A stretch of 64,000 nucleotides of DNA from Fredinandcohnia aciditolerans (GCA_003640645.1 QGHH01000011.1:88233-152232); one strand, 5' to 3'; counted from the first letter of the stretch, positions 16,720-24,546 are shown. A program made the numbers and translations. Notes: generated by a model from the letters alone, not told the origin.

Positions 16720-17581
16720 TCATCTCCTTCACTAGCTCGATATGTACAAGGTCTTGATCTGCTGTACTATAAAGTGAGAAATTCTCATGTAAATCTATAT
16801 CCTTAAACCTGTTATAAAGAGCTTTTTCACGATTGAACGTGTGATATAGCATTTCTTTAATACCTTCAGTAGTAAGAAGATTTACTTTAATATTTGCTTT
16901 ATGAAGTGCATTCTTTGCTGTATTTAAATATCTAGAGGTCTCTTGGAAAGCTTTATTTGACATCTTATCTTCAAATTCTTCATCTGTATCAGCTACAATT
17001 TCTTTGGCATCTACCTTAAAAGGGAATAAAATGTATCTTCTTACGTCGTATCGTGGTGAATGTTCCTGCCACTTTTGTAATTCTTCAAGCATCGACATTC
17101 CATATTCATATGTGTTGTAAGGGAGGTCGTCATGCTGTAAGTTTCTTTTAATTTCATCCATTGGTTGAGTTAAATCGATGTAACGCGCCTGGAAGTAAAG
17201 ACGAATAGGATATTCTAACTGAGCAGTCCAAGTTTCAAAAATTCGATCTATGTTCTCTTGCTCATGTGGTGACAAAAGAAAATAGTTTACTGGAATTACT
17301 TCTGCAACAAGTATGAATCGGTTATCGTTTAACCAAATCATATGGTCTTTTACATCAATCATATCTTGCAAAATATCATCAAATGAATTTGGCTCTTCTT
17401 CCTCATAGGAGGCGTTTTTATTTTTTTTCTTTGATTTCGATTTATTATTAGCTAGGGCTTTATTGCTTTTGGGTGATTTTTTCTTTTTATCTTTCCACGG
17501 TAAGATAGGCTCTTTAACAGCAATTTTGAAAATTACATATGCAACTATCCCAAAAACTAAAAAGTATATTAGCGTACCCAT
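16676..17581 (-). CDS. membrane-anchored VirB4-associated conjugation protein
   Basis: The 301-residue protein has one N-terminal membrane helix (3-21), a Lys-rich linker (31-58, KDKKKKSPKSNK...) and a mixed alpha/beta domain with MIDVKDHMIWLNDNRFILVAEVIPVNYFLLSPHEQENI. That last stretch resembles the N-terminal, non-ATPase domain seen in Gram-positive VirB4/TraC proteins. It may therefore be the detached N-terminal half of VirB4, linked to the membrane. Its 3' end overlaps the VirB4 start. It starts at ATG shortly after the PrgI gene; the ribosome site is weak (GGAGG at 14 bases). Confidence 0.65.
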   Translation of the reverse strand: MGTLIYFLVFGIVAYVIFKIAVKEPILPWKDKKKKSPKSNKALANNKSKSKKKNKNASYEEEEPNSFDDILQDMIDVKDHMIWLNDNRFILVAEVIPVNYFLLSPHEQENIDRIFETWTAQLEYPIRLYFQARYIDLTQPMDEIKRNLQHDDLPYNTYEYGMSMLEELQKWQEHSPRYDVRRYILFPFKVDAKEIVADTDEEFEDKMSNKAFQETSRYLNTAKNALHKANIKVNLLTTEGIKEMLYHTFNREKALYNRFKDIDLHENFSLYSTADQDLVHIELVKEMIENVEEEVETTKAG

Positions 17582-17584
17582 GTT

Positions 17585-17935
17585 TTATTTCAATTCCTCC
17601 ATCCAGTCAGGGGTAGGTGCTTTTTTACTCCAAACACCTATTTGAGATTTAAACCCTATTTTTGTAAATAAATAGCTATCATAGTACATTTGATATTTCT
17701 TATTTCTTAGGAAACCTAGTACACCTATAACCGCAAGAACAGGCATAGCGGAAACAAGAGTAACAATAACTCCTACAACGAAGTTGAACTTGATTAAATA
17801 TGAGAATAATGAGGGAATGTAGCTAGATAGAATAGCAAATGCTGCAACTAAATATATTAGTTGTCTCATCGAAACAATCCCTAATACTACTTTTTGTTCA
17901 GATACAGTATCCTCTGGTACGGTTACTTTTCTCAA
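17585..17935 (-). CDS. PrgI/VirB3-like inner membrane protein
   Basis: I choose the TTG at 17935, giving 116 residues that begin MRKVTVPEDTVSEQKVVLGI and continue VSMRQLIYLVAAF. This matches the usual PrgI-family opening (M-R-x-x-x-V-P-x-D...E-x-K-I-x-G-x-x-S-x-R-Q-L). GAAAGGAG lies 10 bases upstream. Two membrane segments follow (about 32-50 and 60-90), then RNKKYQMYYDSYLFTKI. PrgI/VirB3 proteins dock VirB4 to the membrane, as expected from its place two genes before VirB4. The frame stays open to 17983, but that stretch overlaps a hairpin. Confidence 0.8.
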   Translation of the reverse strand: MRKVTVPEDTVSEQKVVLGIVSMRQLIYLVAAFAILSSYIPSLFSYLIKFNFVVGVIVTLVSAMPVLAVIGVLGFLRNKKYQMYYDSYLFTKIGFKSQIGVWSKKAPTPDWMEELK

Positions 17936-17975
17936 TATACGGATTCTCCTTTCAATGGTTTTATTTAAAACAATA

Positions 17976-17993
17976 CCCCTCATGGATGAGGGG
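17976..17993 (-). terminator. intra-operon hairpin between pilin and prgI genes
   Basis: CCCCTCAT and ATGAGGGG pair perfectly around two bases. On the minus strand TATTGTTTT follows, an imperfect U tract. It would lower expression of downstream channel genes relative to the pilin-like protein, or stabilise the pilin mRNA end. Confidence 0.5.
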
Positions 17994-18039
17994 CATCTTT
18001 GTATTTAAATTAAGGAGTTTGATTCTTTAAATGGCTTTA

Positions 18040-18423
18040 CTATAATCCAGATAGGAATCCAGCAATTTTATACGTGTTCATAAGTGCGTATCCACCAAGT
18101 AATGCAAAGGCTAAGAATACCATACCGCCTGTTCTTCTCTGAGGATTTGAACCACTACCGGCTAACATTATTGCACCTACAGCAATACAACCGATAACCC
18201 AGAATGAACCTACGAAAATGATAATCCAAACAAGTCCTCCCGCTGTTTTCTGAATTTCAGACGTATTTACACCTGCTGGTGCAGTAGGGTTGGAACTAAT
18301 TGCTTTTTTGAACGCATCACTTGCTTCTACTGATACTGGTTCAACTGCTCCAAAGGCAAATAAAGCTACACAAACCACCATTGCTATCATAACTATATTT
18401 TTTATGTTGAAATTTTTCTTCAT
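18040..18423 (-). CDS. VirB2/TrbC-like pilin-type protein
   Basis: The 127-residue protein is taken from the ATG at 18423 behind GGAAGGAGGTGAGGTA; longer reading would enter the leader terminator. A signal-peptide-like N-terminus (basic KKNFNIK, hydrophobic core, then EASDAF) is followed by two membrane helices (VWIIIFVGSFWVIGCIAVGAIML; MVFLAFALLGGYALM) separated by a short polar loop with NPQRRTG. This is the VirB2-like layout. As first gene of the secretion operon it probably forms the pilus or channel subunit. Family assignment is by topology and position. Confidence 0.7.
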   Translation of the reverse strand: MKKNFNIKNIVMIAMVVCVALFAFGAVEPVSVEASDAFKKAISSNPTAPAGVNTSEIQKTAGGLVWIIIFVGSFWVIGCIAVGAIMLAGSGSNPQRRTGGMVFLAFALLGGYALMNTYKIAGFLSGL

Positions 18424-18443
18424 TACCTCACCTCCTTCCAAAA

Positions 18444-18517
18444 CGAAAAAATCCCCTGCATTCAATTCTAAGAAAGAGACTACTAGTATCTCTTAACTTG
18501 AATTGCATGCAGGGGAT
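18444..18517 (-). terminator. 5' leader terminator of the type IV secretion operon
   Basis: On the minus strand the leader reads ...AACAGGAATCCCCTGCAT, then a loop with an inner hairpin, then ATGCAGGGGATTTTTTCG. The GGAAGGAGG ribosome site of the pilin gene follows within about ten bases. The long stem-loop ending in U6 lies between promoter region and first gene. It shares its GGAATCCCC start and its GGGG-U6-CGU-GGAAGGAGG end with the leaders at 44697, 49076 and 51323. Confidence 0.75.
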
Positions 18518-18709
18518 TCCTGTTAAGCAATTTGCCATATTTTGTTTGATTTAATGATTACATATATAAATATAAATCAACTTTATAAGAATTGCAACAA
18601 GAATATAAATTGCGATTTTAATGGTTTCCATGTATGATAATTATATAGTTTCTTATTATTTTCTTTTTGTTTTAGCGTTTTTTTCGCTAAGTGGTGCACA
18701 ACAATTTTT

Positions 18710-18778
18710 ACAGTCTATTGGACTGATTTCTATGGACACGTATGTCCGTACTAATCTTCTGATAGGCTGTTTTTTTTG
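18710..18778 (+). terminator. leader terminator before gene 18832
   Basis: ACAGTCTAT (from 18710) pairs with ATAGGCTGT, followed by U8. A nested GGACA/TGTCC hairpin sits in the loop (about 18734-18747). It lies 54 bases before the first start codon of the plus-strand block. The 290 bases between it and the divergent secretion leader are AT-rich and hold no ORF I can support. Confidence 0.6.
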
Positions 18779-18831
18779 TGCCTAAAAAGAGAATGTAAGG
18801 ATTTATAACTAATTAAACAGGAGGTTTATTT

Positions 18832-19056
18832 ATGCAGCAGTTTGTATTAGTAAAAGTATTCGGTTTGTGTGTCGAGGATGTAGAAATTCATAATTCAATG
18901 CCAGAAGCACAAAAGGCTTTTGAAAAATTCACTGGTGTAAATTATGAATACTTTCAAGCTAACAAACAAGAATTGTTTGAACGTGATTGGGATTACGAGC
19001 AAACAAACATTTTTGCAGTAAACAATAATCTATCGGAGGGTGAAGAAAATGATTAA
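18832..19056 (+). CDS. hypothetical small acidic protein
   Basis: The 74-residue protein starts at ATG behind ACAGGAGG. It is soluble and acidic at the end (NNNLSEGEEND), with an aromatic middle part (FTGVNYEYFQANKQELFERDWDYEQ). No family is recognised. Its 3' end overlaps the next gene, whose ribosome site GGAGG lies in its last codons. It opens a plus-strand block that ends in the DndC-like gene. Confidence 0.55.
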   Translation: MQQFVLVKVFGLCVEDVEIHNSMPEAQKAFEKFTGVNYEYFQANKQELFERDWDYEQTNIFAVNNNLSEGEEND

Positions 19057-19576
19057 TCAAAAAAATGAATTCGAGGTTTGGCAAGAACATAGCATTATTT
19101 TAGTTGGAGATGAATATTTAGTACGAGAATGGATTGAAGCTTCGTTAGAAGAAACAGACTTAGGATTTATGCCAATCCTTCAAGAATATGTTGATGAAGA
19201 AACAGGAAACTTTACTGTCTACGTTCATTCTGATACGTATGAAGAAGGTTTTGTTTCAGAAGCAGATATTCAACGTATGGAATCATTAGGAATTGAACTT
19301 GATAAGGATGAAGAAACTCATGCTAATATTATGAAATACTTAAATATCAGCGTGATTAATGCTAGAAACCCTTTTGGAGTGTACAAAGCCGAACTAACAG
19401 ATGAAGATAAGCAACCTACTGGTGAAGAAATTACATTCTGTTGTTCAACAGTACGTGAAGTGTCTCTTCGTAATGAAATTGAATCTGGCGATCTTCTTAT
19501 TAAGAAGGACTCTATGAAACGAATCTTCAGCACGCAAGACCGCAATGAAGCTCGTTCAATGGCTACGGAGTTCTAA
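19049..19576 (+). CDS. hypothetical acidic protein
   Basis: The ATG at 19049 is chosen because GGAGG lies nine bases upstream; a GTG at 19040 is in frame but has no spacing. The 175-residue product is strongly acidic, without membrane segments. Segments such as IILVGDEYLVREWIEASLEE and GFVSEADIQRMESLGIELDKDEETHANIMKYL suggest an alpha/beta fold. No family is recognised. It overlaps the preceding gene by 8 bases. Confidence 0.55.
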   Translation: MINQKNEFEVWQEHSIILVGDEYLVREWIEASLEETDLGFMPILQEYVDEETGNFTVYVHSDTYEEGFVSEADIQRMESLGIELDKDEETHANIMKYLNISVINARNPFGVYKAELTDEDKQPTGEEITFCCSTVREVSLRNEIESGDLLIKKDSMKRIFSTQDRNEARSMATEF

Positions 19577-19623
19577 GATGAGTGAGTGGCTATTAAAACA
19601 TATGGGTTCTTGAAAGTGAGAGA

Positions 19624-19704
19624 TTGGGTGCTCTTTATTTCAGCCTATCTATTCTATTAGTAGGTGTTATATGGCTTATAGTAGAACGGTTGAGAAAAAA
19701 GTAA
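19624..19704 (+). CDS. possible 26-residue membrane peptide
   Basis: From the TTG at 19624 the frame encodes LGALYFSLSILLVGVIWLIV followed by ERLRKK, i.e. one hydrophobic helix with a basic tail and a stop. Such composition is unlikely by chance in noncoding AT-rich DNA, but the ribosome site (AAAGTGAGAG) is poor and no relative is known to me. It lies between gene 19049 and the attenuator at 19735. Confidence 0.3.
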   Translation: MGALYFSLSILLVGVIWLIVERLRKK

Positions 19705-19734
19705 AGATATTTGTAAAAAAAATCAATGAGTGTA

Positions 19735-19770
19735 AAGACAGTTATCTTTTTGATAACTGTCTTATTTAAT
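19735..19770 (+). terminator. 12-bp perfect hairpin just before gene 19788
   Basis: AAGACAGTTATC pairs perfectly with GATAACTGTCTT around five U residues, followed by ATTTAATTT. The ribosome site AAGGAGG of the next gene starts about ten bases later. It is either a terminator of the upstream genes or an attenuator of the downstream unit. Confidence 0.65.
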
Positions 19771-19787
19771 TTAAGGAGGAATTATTG

Positions 19788-20537
19788 ATGGGTCAGTTAG
19801 CATTTGCTATTGAAGAAGAAGTTGATTCTATCCCCTGTTCACGAACAGAAAGCGGGAAAAGAGTGTATGAGAAATGGAGAATGCTTGAAAAGTTGGAGAG
19901 TATGCAAGGTCAAACTTTTCTATTCTTTACTAATGATCAGATGGTTCAAGTTCCGATTTTAATAGGAGATATGTATTTTTCTTCGCCCTCTATCAACAAC
20001 AAATGTGTTGATATATTTAAAATAGAGCATGAACAAACAGGGAGTTTACTTCATTTCTCAAATATATTAGAGTGTCTTATTGAAAATGATGATAACCAAC
20101 TTTCTTTTGAATATTGGAAACGTGATTGGTCTACAGTGAATAAAAAAGGTAAGAATCGAACACACCCAATTATTCAGCATATACCTTCTCAATTTTATTT
20201 AGAGAAAGAGAACTATATGTTAGAAAAAGTTCATTTTCCTAAGTTAATTTCTGAGGAAGATGTTGTATATCATCCAGTGGACCTACAAGGGTTAGTTGGT
20301 TTTACTTTTAAGGCAGAAATCCATTTTCCGAGTGATGATATGCTTTGGAAAATTAAAACACTTCCCTTCACAATTTCGAGTATATCTAAAACGGGTACTA
20401 CCCTGACTGTATTAGGTACAAATGATGTTTGTATACAATTTCCTGGCTTTGTAAATGCTCGATTGTCTACAAACCACGTAATGTTGGGTGGCCGTAGTAA
20501 TGATAATCGATATTACGGAATAAAGTTAGAAGGGTAA
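19788..20537 (+). CDS. hypothetical protein, paralogue of next gene
   Basis: The 249-residue protein starts at the ATG with AAGGAGG eight bases upstream; the in-frame TTG just before is less likely. The C-terminal part (LWKIKTLPFTISSISKTGTTLTV...) matches in spacing the C-terminal part of the next protein (FYEIKSMPFLITNVVWKEGHLRI...). The two therefore look like tandem paralogues with a beta-rich fold. No membrane segment or catalytic motif is evident. They are adjacent, part of the block leading to the DndC-like enzyme. Confidence 0.55.
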   Translation: MGQLAFAIEEEVDSIPCSRTESGKRVYEKWRMLEKLESMQGQTFLFFTNDQMVQVPILIGDMYFSSPSINNKCVDIFKIEHEQTGSLLHFSNILECLIENDDNQLSFEYWKRDWSTVNKKGKNRTHPIIQHIPSQFYLEKENYMLEKVHFPKLISEEDVVYHPVDLQGLVGFTFKAEIHFPSDDMLWKIKTLPFTISSISKTGTTLTVLGTNDVCIQFPGFVNARLSTNHVMLGGRSNDNRYYGIKLEG

Positions 20538-20547
20538 GGTGTGTTCT

Positions 20548-21285
20548 GTGGACCAATTATGTATGGAATTATTAGTCGATATGCCAATAACAACAATCAA
20601 TGTACCCCCTACTAAAATTAAGGGAAGTATAAATGTCTATCAAGAATCAGATTTAGTCCAGTATTTTCAAGAGCTTTCTAAAACAAGTGATAGTACCGCT
20701 GTTATTACTTATGAAGATCATATCCTTTCGTGTAAATTGCCAATAAAGTTTGGTGAAGTCTTATACGTTACTAATTTCAAAGGTGAAAAAGAACTTAGGA
20801 ACACAAAATCTTTGAATTTTAAACATGAAGGGAAACTAGAGTTGCTGGAAGAAGGTAACAATTTGCGTTTTGATGTGGGGCTTACTTCTAGGCTGCGTAG
20901 ACACCAAACTCATTTTCCAACTAGATGTAAATCACAAATTGAAAGAAGGTTTGTTGAAGATAGATATTTAGCTTTTCCTCAACTTGACCGCCATCAAAAT
21001 GCAGAATCGTTAAAAGAACAATTGATTGGAACTACCCCTATTCTTCGATTTCACATGATGAATGACCTTTTTTACGAAATTAAAAGTATGCCATTTTTAA
21101 TTACAAATGTGGTATGGAAAGAAGGTCATTTGCGAATTGAAGGAAAGGAAGATTGGTTCCTAGAAGTGAGAGGGTTCAAAGGTATTAGACCTAACAATTA
21201 TTATTTCATTCATTTATTTGATGTGTGGGATAGTCGCTTTGGTTTTGCCTATACATTTGAAATGCTAGATAACCGAAAATTCTAG
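20548..21285 (+). CDS. hypothetical protein, paralogue of preceding gene
   Basis: The 245-residue protein is read from the GTG at 20548, which has AAGGTG six bases upstream; an earlier GTG at 20539 is also possible. It shares the order of motifs with the preceding protein: an N-terminal strand-rich region, a basic middle (SRLRRHQTHFPTRCKSQIERRF) and a C-terminal I-K-S/T-M/L-P-F module. Function is unknown. It lies 10 bases after its paralogue, so they are cotranscribed and perhaps form a heteromer. Confidence 0.5.
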   Translation: MDQLCMELLVDMPITTINVPPTKIKGSINVYQESDLVQYFQELSKTSDSTAVITYEDHILSCKLPIKFGEVLYVTNFKGEKELRNTKSLNFKHEGKLELLEEGNNLRFDVGLTSRLRRHQTHFPTRCKSQIERRFVEDRYLAFPQLDRHQNAESLKEQLIGTTPILRFHMMNDLFYEIKSMPFLITNVVWKEGHLRIEGKEDWFLEVRGFKGIRPNNYYFIHLFDVWDSRFGFAYTFEMLDNRKF

Positions 21286-21298
21286 GGGGGATGTTACT

Positions 21299-21544
21299 AT
21301 GAAGAGTTTTTTAGATACAAGTGTGATATTAGACCATCCAGAAGTTATTACTGCTGATGGACTTATATTGGATGGAGTAAAATATGATTTTCTAAGACAA
21401 AATCATGGAGTGATTAGAGGAGAATTCGATAATCTTTTTTGTCGAACATTCAGAAACAAAACAGAACGACACAATATTTCTATCTATTACACAGAAGAAG
21501 ATTGTGCAATTCAATATGTAGAAACTGGATACAGTTTAAAGTAA
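21299..21544 (+). CDS. hypothetical small protein
   Basis: The 81-residue protein starts at ATG behind AGGGGGGATG. It is soluble, with no recognised motif (segments LDTSVILDHPEVITADGLILDG and NKTERHNISIYYTEEDCAIQYVE look like beta strands). It follows the paralogue pair by 13 bases and belongs to the same transcript. It could be an accessory or inhibitor, but nothing in the sequence says so. Confidence 0.45.
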   Translation: MKSFLDTSVILDHPEVITADGLILDGVKYDFLRQNHGVIRGEFDNLFCRTFRNKTERHNISIYYTEEDCAIQYVETGYSLK

Positions 21545-21586
21545 TTATATAAGTAAATTTCAAAGAATCATTGGGAGGAATTATAA

Positions 21587-21835
21587 ATGGTTGAAAAAAC
21601 ATTGCCAGTACTATCTTTCGATAATACCAAAGACGTTAGGGATTTCATTCATAAAAATGAATCAAGTTTGTATAGTGGTAAAAATGAAGATGGTGAAAAA
21701 GTAGCTGTTATGTTAGAACAATGCGTAGGATTGGAAATAATCACCTACCAGAATAATGGGTGGATACGTGAAACAAGTTATAATAACAACGGAATTTTAG
21801 AACTTGACACATACAAAGGTCGTTGGAATAAATAA
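21587..21835 (+). CDS. hypothetical small protein
   Basis: The 82-residue protein starts at ATG behind GGGAGGAATT. It has a charged alpha/beta composition (LSFDNTKDVRDFIHKNESSLYSG, then VAVMLEQCVGLEIITYQNNGW) with one cysteine. No family is recognised. It sits directly upstream of the structured leader of the DndC-like gene, so the transcript may continue into that gene. Confidence 0.45.
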   Translation: MVEKTLPVLSFDNTKDVRDFIHKNESSLYSGKNEDGEKVAVMLEQCVGLEIITYQNNGWIRETSYNNNGILELDTYKGRWNK

Positions 21836-21841
21836 TATTTG

Positions 21842-21911
21842 AAGGAGGGGAAACCTCTTTACTGCTATTGGGTAAAGGGGTTCTCCCCTACCCTATTCAG
21901 TAAAGAGTCAT
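21842..21911 (+). promoter_or_regulatory. structured ribosome binding region of the DndC-like gene
   Basis: A strong AAGGAGG lies at 21842-21848, 63 bases before the ATG. Between them CTCTTTACTG (21855-21864) pairs perfectly with CAGTAAAGAG (21898-21907), with further GGGTA/TACCC and GGGG/CCCC pairing inside. If the hairpin folds, the Shine-Dalgarno is about ten unpaired bases from the start codon. There is no U tract, so it does not look like a terminator. Confidence 0.5.
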
Positions 21912-23648
21912 ATGAAGGAATTAATAGATGAATTACGAGAGTTGTATTTACAGGATAAAAGGGAGTTTATTGTCACATTTTCGGGAGGAAAAGATAGCTC
22001 ACTCGTTTTACATCTTACCTGGGAGATGTTGAGAAGTTTAGATCCTTCTCAATATTGGAAAAAGGTACATGTAATAATGTCAGATACAATGGCCGAAACA
22101 CCTGAAATGTCTGCATATATGAGAAGGAGTATTGCTAAAGTGCAGTCTTCGGCGGATTCAGAGGGACTTCCAATCGTGGCACATTTAGTGCAACCCGCTA
22201 TGAAGGAAAGATTTTTCTATAACACATTAGGAAAGGGCCTTTTGGTTCCTCCTGTTAAGAAGAAAATGCGCTGGTGTACGGATCGAATGAAGAACATCCC
22301 AATCACCCGAAAAATTAGAGAAATCCTTGCAAAAGCAGATATAAGTGAGTTATTTCATCTTGATAGTTTAGCTATTATGCTTTTAGGGACTCGATTAGAT
22401 GAAAGCCACGCTAGAGCTGCAAGTATGCGAAAATGGGAAACAGAAGGTAAATTTTCTAATCATAATACCTTTAAAGAAATTAAATGCTTTTCGCCTATTA
22501 AATATGTTACCAATGATGAAATTTGGCTTTCTCTCCCTCCTGTTTTTGGATGGGGCACCACTTTAGAAGAACTCTCCATTCAGTACGGAGAAAACTTTTT
22601 AGAATGTGGTGTAAAAACGGATGGTCAAGGTGACACCTGTGGTGGAAATGCGAGAAACGGATGTTGGCTTTGTCCCGTTTTGGGATACAAGAAAGATAAA
22701 ATGCTTCAAAATCTTATATCAGAAGGCCATGTAGACTTGCGATATTTGCAGGACTGGAAAGATGAACTTATCCTTATGCGAAATGATGTACGCTATCGAG
22801 AGTTTGAACGTAAGCAATGGCAGCGTCAAATGAAAAAACGATTAGAGCAGGCACAAGCAGAGGTAAATCAAACTTCCCTATTCGATATGATACCTTCTGC
22901 ATTAGATTATGAGGAACAAAAAGCATTGAGTGACGAGCATCATTATTACACATATGACCGAGCAAATGATGATACGTATGATCCAGGTGGATTAAATATT
23001 GCAGGTCGTAAAATGATGTTAGAAAAGCTGTTATATATTCAAGAAGTGACAGGTTATCCCCTTATTGAACAAGATGAAATCGAAGCTATCATTCAAGTTT
23101 GGCAAGATGAAGGATATTCCTATCGCATTGAAGATATTAAGCCAATCAATCATGTGTATGATGGAGCTTTGGTTCTAAACAAAACGGGTTCCGTTAATGA
23201 GAAGGAAACTACTACAACTTCACCTCTCTACTATGTACATCAGGATATTGATATGGGGAGAGATGAACTAGTACAGTATATCAATAAGAGAAAACTTGCT
23301 ACTGGTGAATCATATTATTACTATACTACCCATTGTGATATGGGTGAGGATGAAAAATTTGTATGGAATCAAGCCATTTTCATAGTTTGTAGGCCGGATA
23401 TTTCCACTCCGTTAGAAGCTAGGAAAGTCATAGAAAAGTGGTTATATTCAGAGGAAAATAAAGTAGAAGATGGTTTCGATTACCCTTCATTTTGGAAAGA
23501 TTTTGCCGAGAGAACACGAAGGGATTTCATTGAGTTAGAGAGCTTTTTAGAGGAAAATTCAGACTCTCTTTCCGATAATGAGTTGTATGAGTTAAATAAT
23601 CGGTTAAAACATATGAGTAAGACCTTAGCAACAATAAAAATAGACTAA
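21912..23648 (+). CDS. DndC-like PP-loop ATPase/sulfurtransferase
   Basis: The 578-residue protein has a PP-loop SGGKDS at 24-29, MSDTMAETPEM, and cysteines at 122 (RWCTDRMK), 232, 243, 251 and 254 (GCWLCPVLGYKKDKM). These are features of the DndC/PAPS-reductase family and could hold an iron-sulfur cluster. DndC activates sulfur transfer in DNA phosphorothioation with DndA, DndD and DndE. None of those partners is visible in this window. A C-terminal extension (about 430-578) beyond the usual core is Tyr-rich then helical. It may be a solitary modification or anti-restriction enzyme, or use host cysteine desulfurase. Confidence 0.8.
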   Translation: MKELIDELRELYLQDKREFIVTFSGGKDSSLVLHLTWEMLRSLDPSQYWKKVHVIMSDTMAETPEMSAYMRRSIAKVQSSADSEGLPIVAHLVQPAMKERFFYNTLGKGLLVPPVKKKMRWCTDRMKNIPITRKIREILAKADISELFHLDSLAIMLLGTRLDESHARAASMRKWETEGKFSNHNTFKEIKCFSPIKYVTNDEIWLSLPPVFGWGTTLEELSIQYGENFLECGVKTDGQGDTCGGNARNGCWLCPVLGYKKDKMLQNLISEGHVDLRYLQDWKDELILMRNDVRYREFERKQWQRQMKKRLEQAQAEVNQTSLFDMIPSALDYEEQKALSDEHHYYTYDRANDDTYDPGGLNIAGRKMMLEKLLYIQEVTGYPLIEQDEIEAIIQVWQDEGYSYRIEDIKPINHVYDGALVLNKTGSVNEKETTTTSPLYYVHQDIDMGRDELVQYINKRKLATGESYYYYTTHCDMGEDEKFVWNQAIFIVCRPDISTPLEARKVIEKWLYSEENKVEDGFDYPSFWKDFAERTRRDFIELESFLEENSDSLSDNELYELNNRLKHMSKTLATIKID

Positions 23649-23655
23649 ACAATAG

Positions 23656-23697
23656 AAAGAGACTGACAACCTTCACAGGTCATAAGTCTCTTTTTTT
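23656..23697 (+). terminator. intrinsic terminator after the DndC-like gene
   Basis: AAAGAGACT pairs with AAGTCTCTTT, with an inner CCT/AGG, ending in U7. It lies eight bases after the stop codon. Confidence 0.8.
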
Positions 23698-23728
23698 AAT
23701 GAAACAACCATGATAGATATACTAAGTA

Positions 23729-23869
23729 TTATAACTTTGCTTTCTTCTCTATAGGCTTAAAAATAACTGAACTAATATAAAGAACAAAAATTATCTGATA
23801 AACAAATACATTTATGTACTTATTAATAATTTCAATTAAGGTGGTTGTATTTTTAAAACTGGCTTTTAC
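23729..23869 (-). other. possible remnant of a membrane-protein gene
   Basis: On the minus strand the 47-codon frame 23869-23729 encodes TTTLIEIINKYINVFVYQ, then IIFVLYISSVIFKPIEKKAKL and a stop. This looks like the hydrophobic end of a membrane protein. A TAG precedes it immediately and no ATG/GTG/TTG start is present, so it is either a decayed 3' fragment or chance. It lies just after the lipoprotein gene. The rest of 23698-23884 holds nothing I can support. Confidence 0.25.
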
Positions 23870-23884
23870 CTAATTAAGTTTCCC

Positions 23885-24256
23885 TTAGTTAAGTTCCTTA
23901 AAAAAATAACCTTCCTTCTCTTTTATGAAGACTAATTCCCAATCTTTTGTTTCACCCTCAACATTTTCCCAAGAGACAACAATAATATTTGAATCAGATT
24001 CATGTTCTTCAAAGGTAATATCCTTCAACTTTTTATCGACAAGACCCTGTTCATTCGCTTTTTCAATCATGTATTGCGGTGGAAAGCTTAAAGGATTTGA
24101 GTGATTAATTTCTGCATTCAATTCACTATCCCCCTCAACCATACTTTTCATAAATGTTTCAGCAGCATCCATTGGTGAATCATTCTTTACTCCTCCGCAA
24201 GCTGTTAGCATAAGTACAATTGCTACTCCCATTAAAATCATAATTGTTTTCTTCAT
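23885..24256 (-). CDS. small lipoprotein
   Basis: The 123-residue protein starts at ATG behind AAGGGAGAG. A typical lipoprotein signal peptide runs KKTIMILMGVAIVLMLTACGG with the lipobox cysteine at 20. The mature part is acidic, resembling small DUF4878-like folds (MDAAETFMKSMVEGD...VVSWENVEGETKDWELVFIKEKEGYFFKEL). That pattern is seen in surface lipoproteins of unknown function, possibly including entry-exclusion-type proteins, though I cannot show that here. A leader hairpin at 24346 precedes it. Confidence 0.65.
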   Translation of the reverse strand: MKKTIMILMGVAIVLMLTACGGVKNDSPMDAAETFMKSMVEGDSELNAEINHSNPLSFPPQYMIEKANEQGLVDKKLKDITFEEHESDSNIIVVSWENVEGETKDWELVFIKEKEGYFFKELN

Positions 24257-24345
24257 TTTAATTCTCTCCCTTTGGATTAATTTTAAATTGATATTTAGAA
24301 AAATATGCTGTTTTATTAACTTTTTAGATAATCCCCCTCATTCCG

Positions 24346-24402
24346 TAAAAAAGAGCCCTCCACTAAAATAAACACTATTACAGTGTCTTTAGTGGGGGGC
24401 TC
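24346..24402 (-). terminator. leader terminator before lipoprotein gene
   Basis: On the minus strand GAGCCC-CCCACTAAA pairs with TTTAGTGG-AGGGCTC, inner ACACT/AGTGT, and U6 follows. It stands about 90 bases ahead of the lipoprotein start and after a separate terminator at 24477, so it belongs to the lipoprotein leader. Confidence 0.6.
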
Positions 24403-24476
24403 CCATTCTCATTTATATAATTTTAGCTTACCTGTTATTTCCTTTTGTTTCAATACATTTTATTTGATTAGTAAAA

Positions 24477-24513
24477 TAAAAACGCTGACTACACGAAATG
24501 GCTAGCCAGCGTT
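24477..24513 (-). terminator. terminator of the gene pair 24547-25614
   Basis: On the minus strand AACGCTG pairs with CAGCGTT, followed by UUUUAUUUUA. It lies 34 bases beyond the stop at 24547. Confidence 0.65.
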
Positions 24514-24546
24514 TAAATATTAATGTTCAAAGCAACTCCCAATAGT

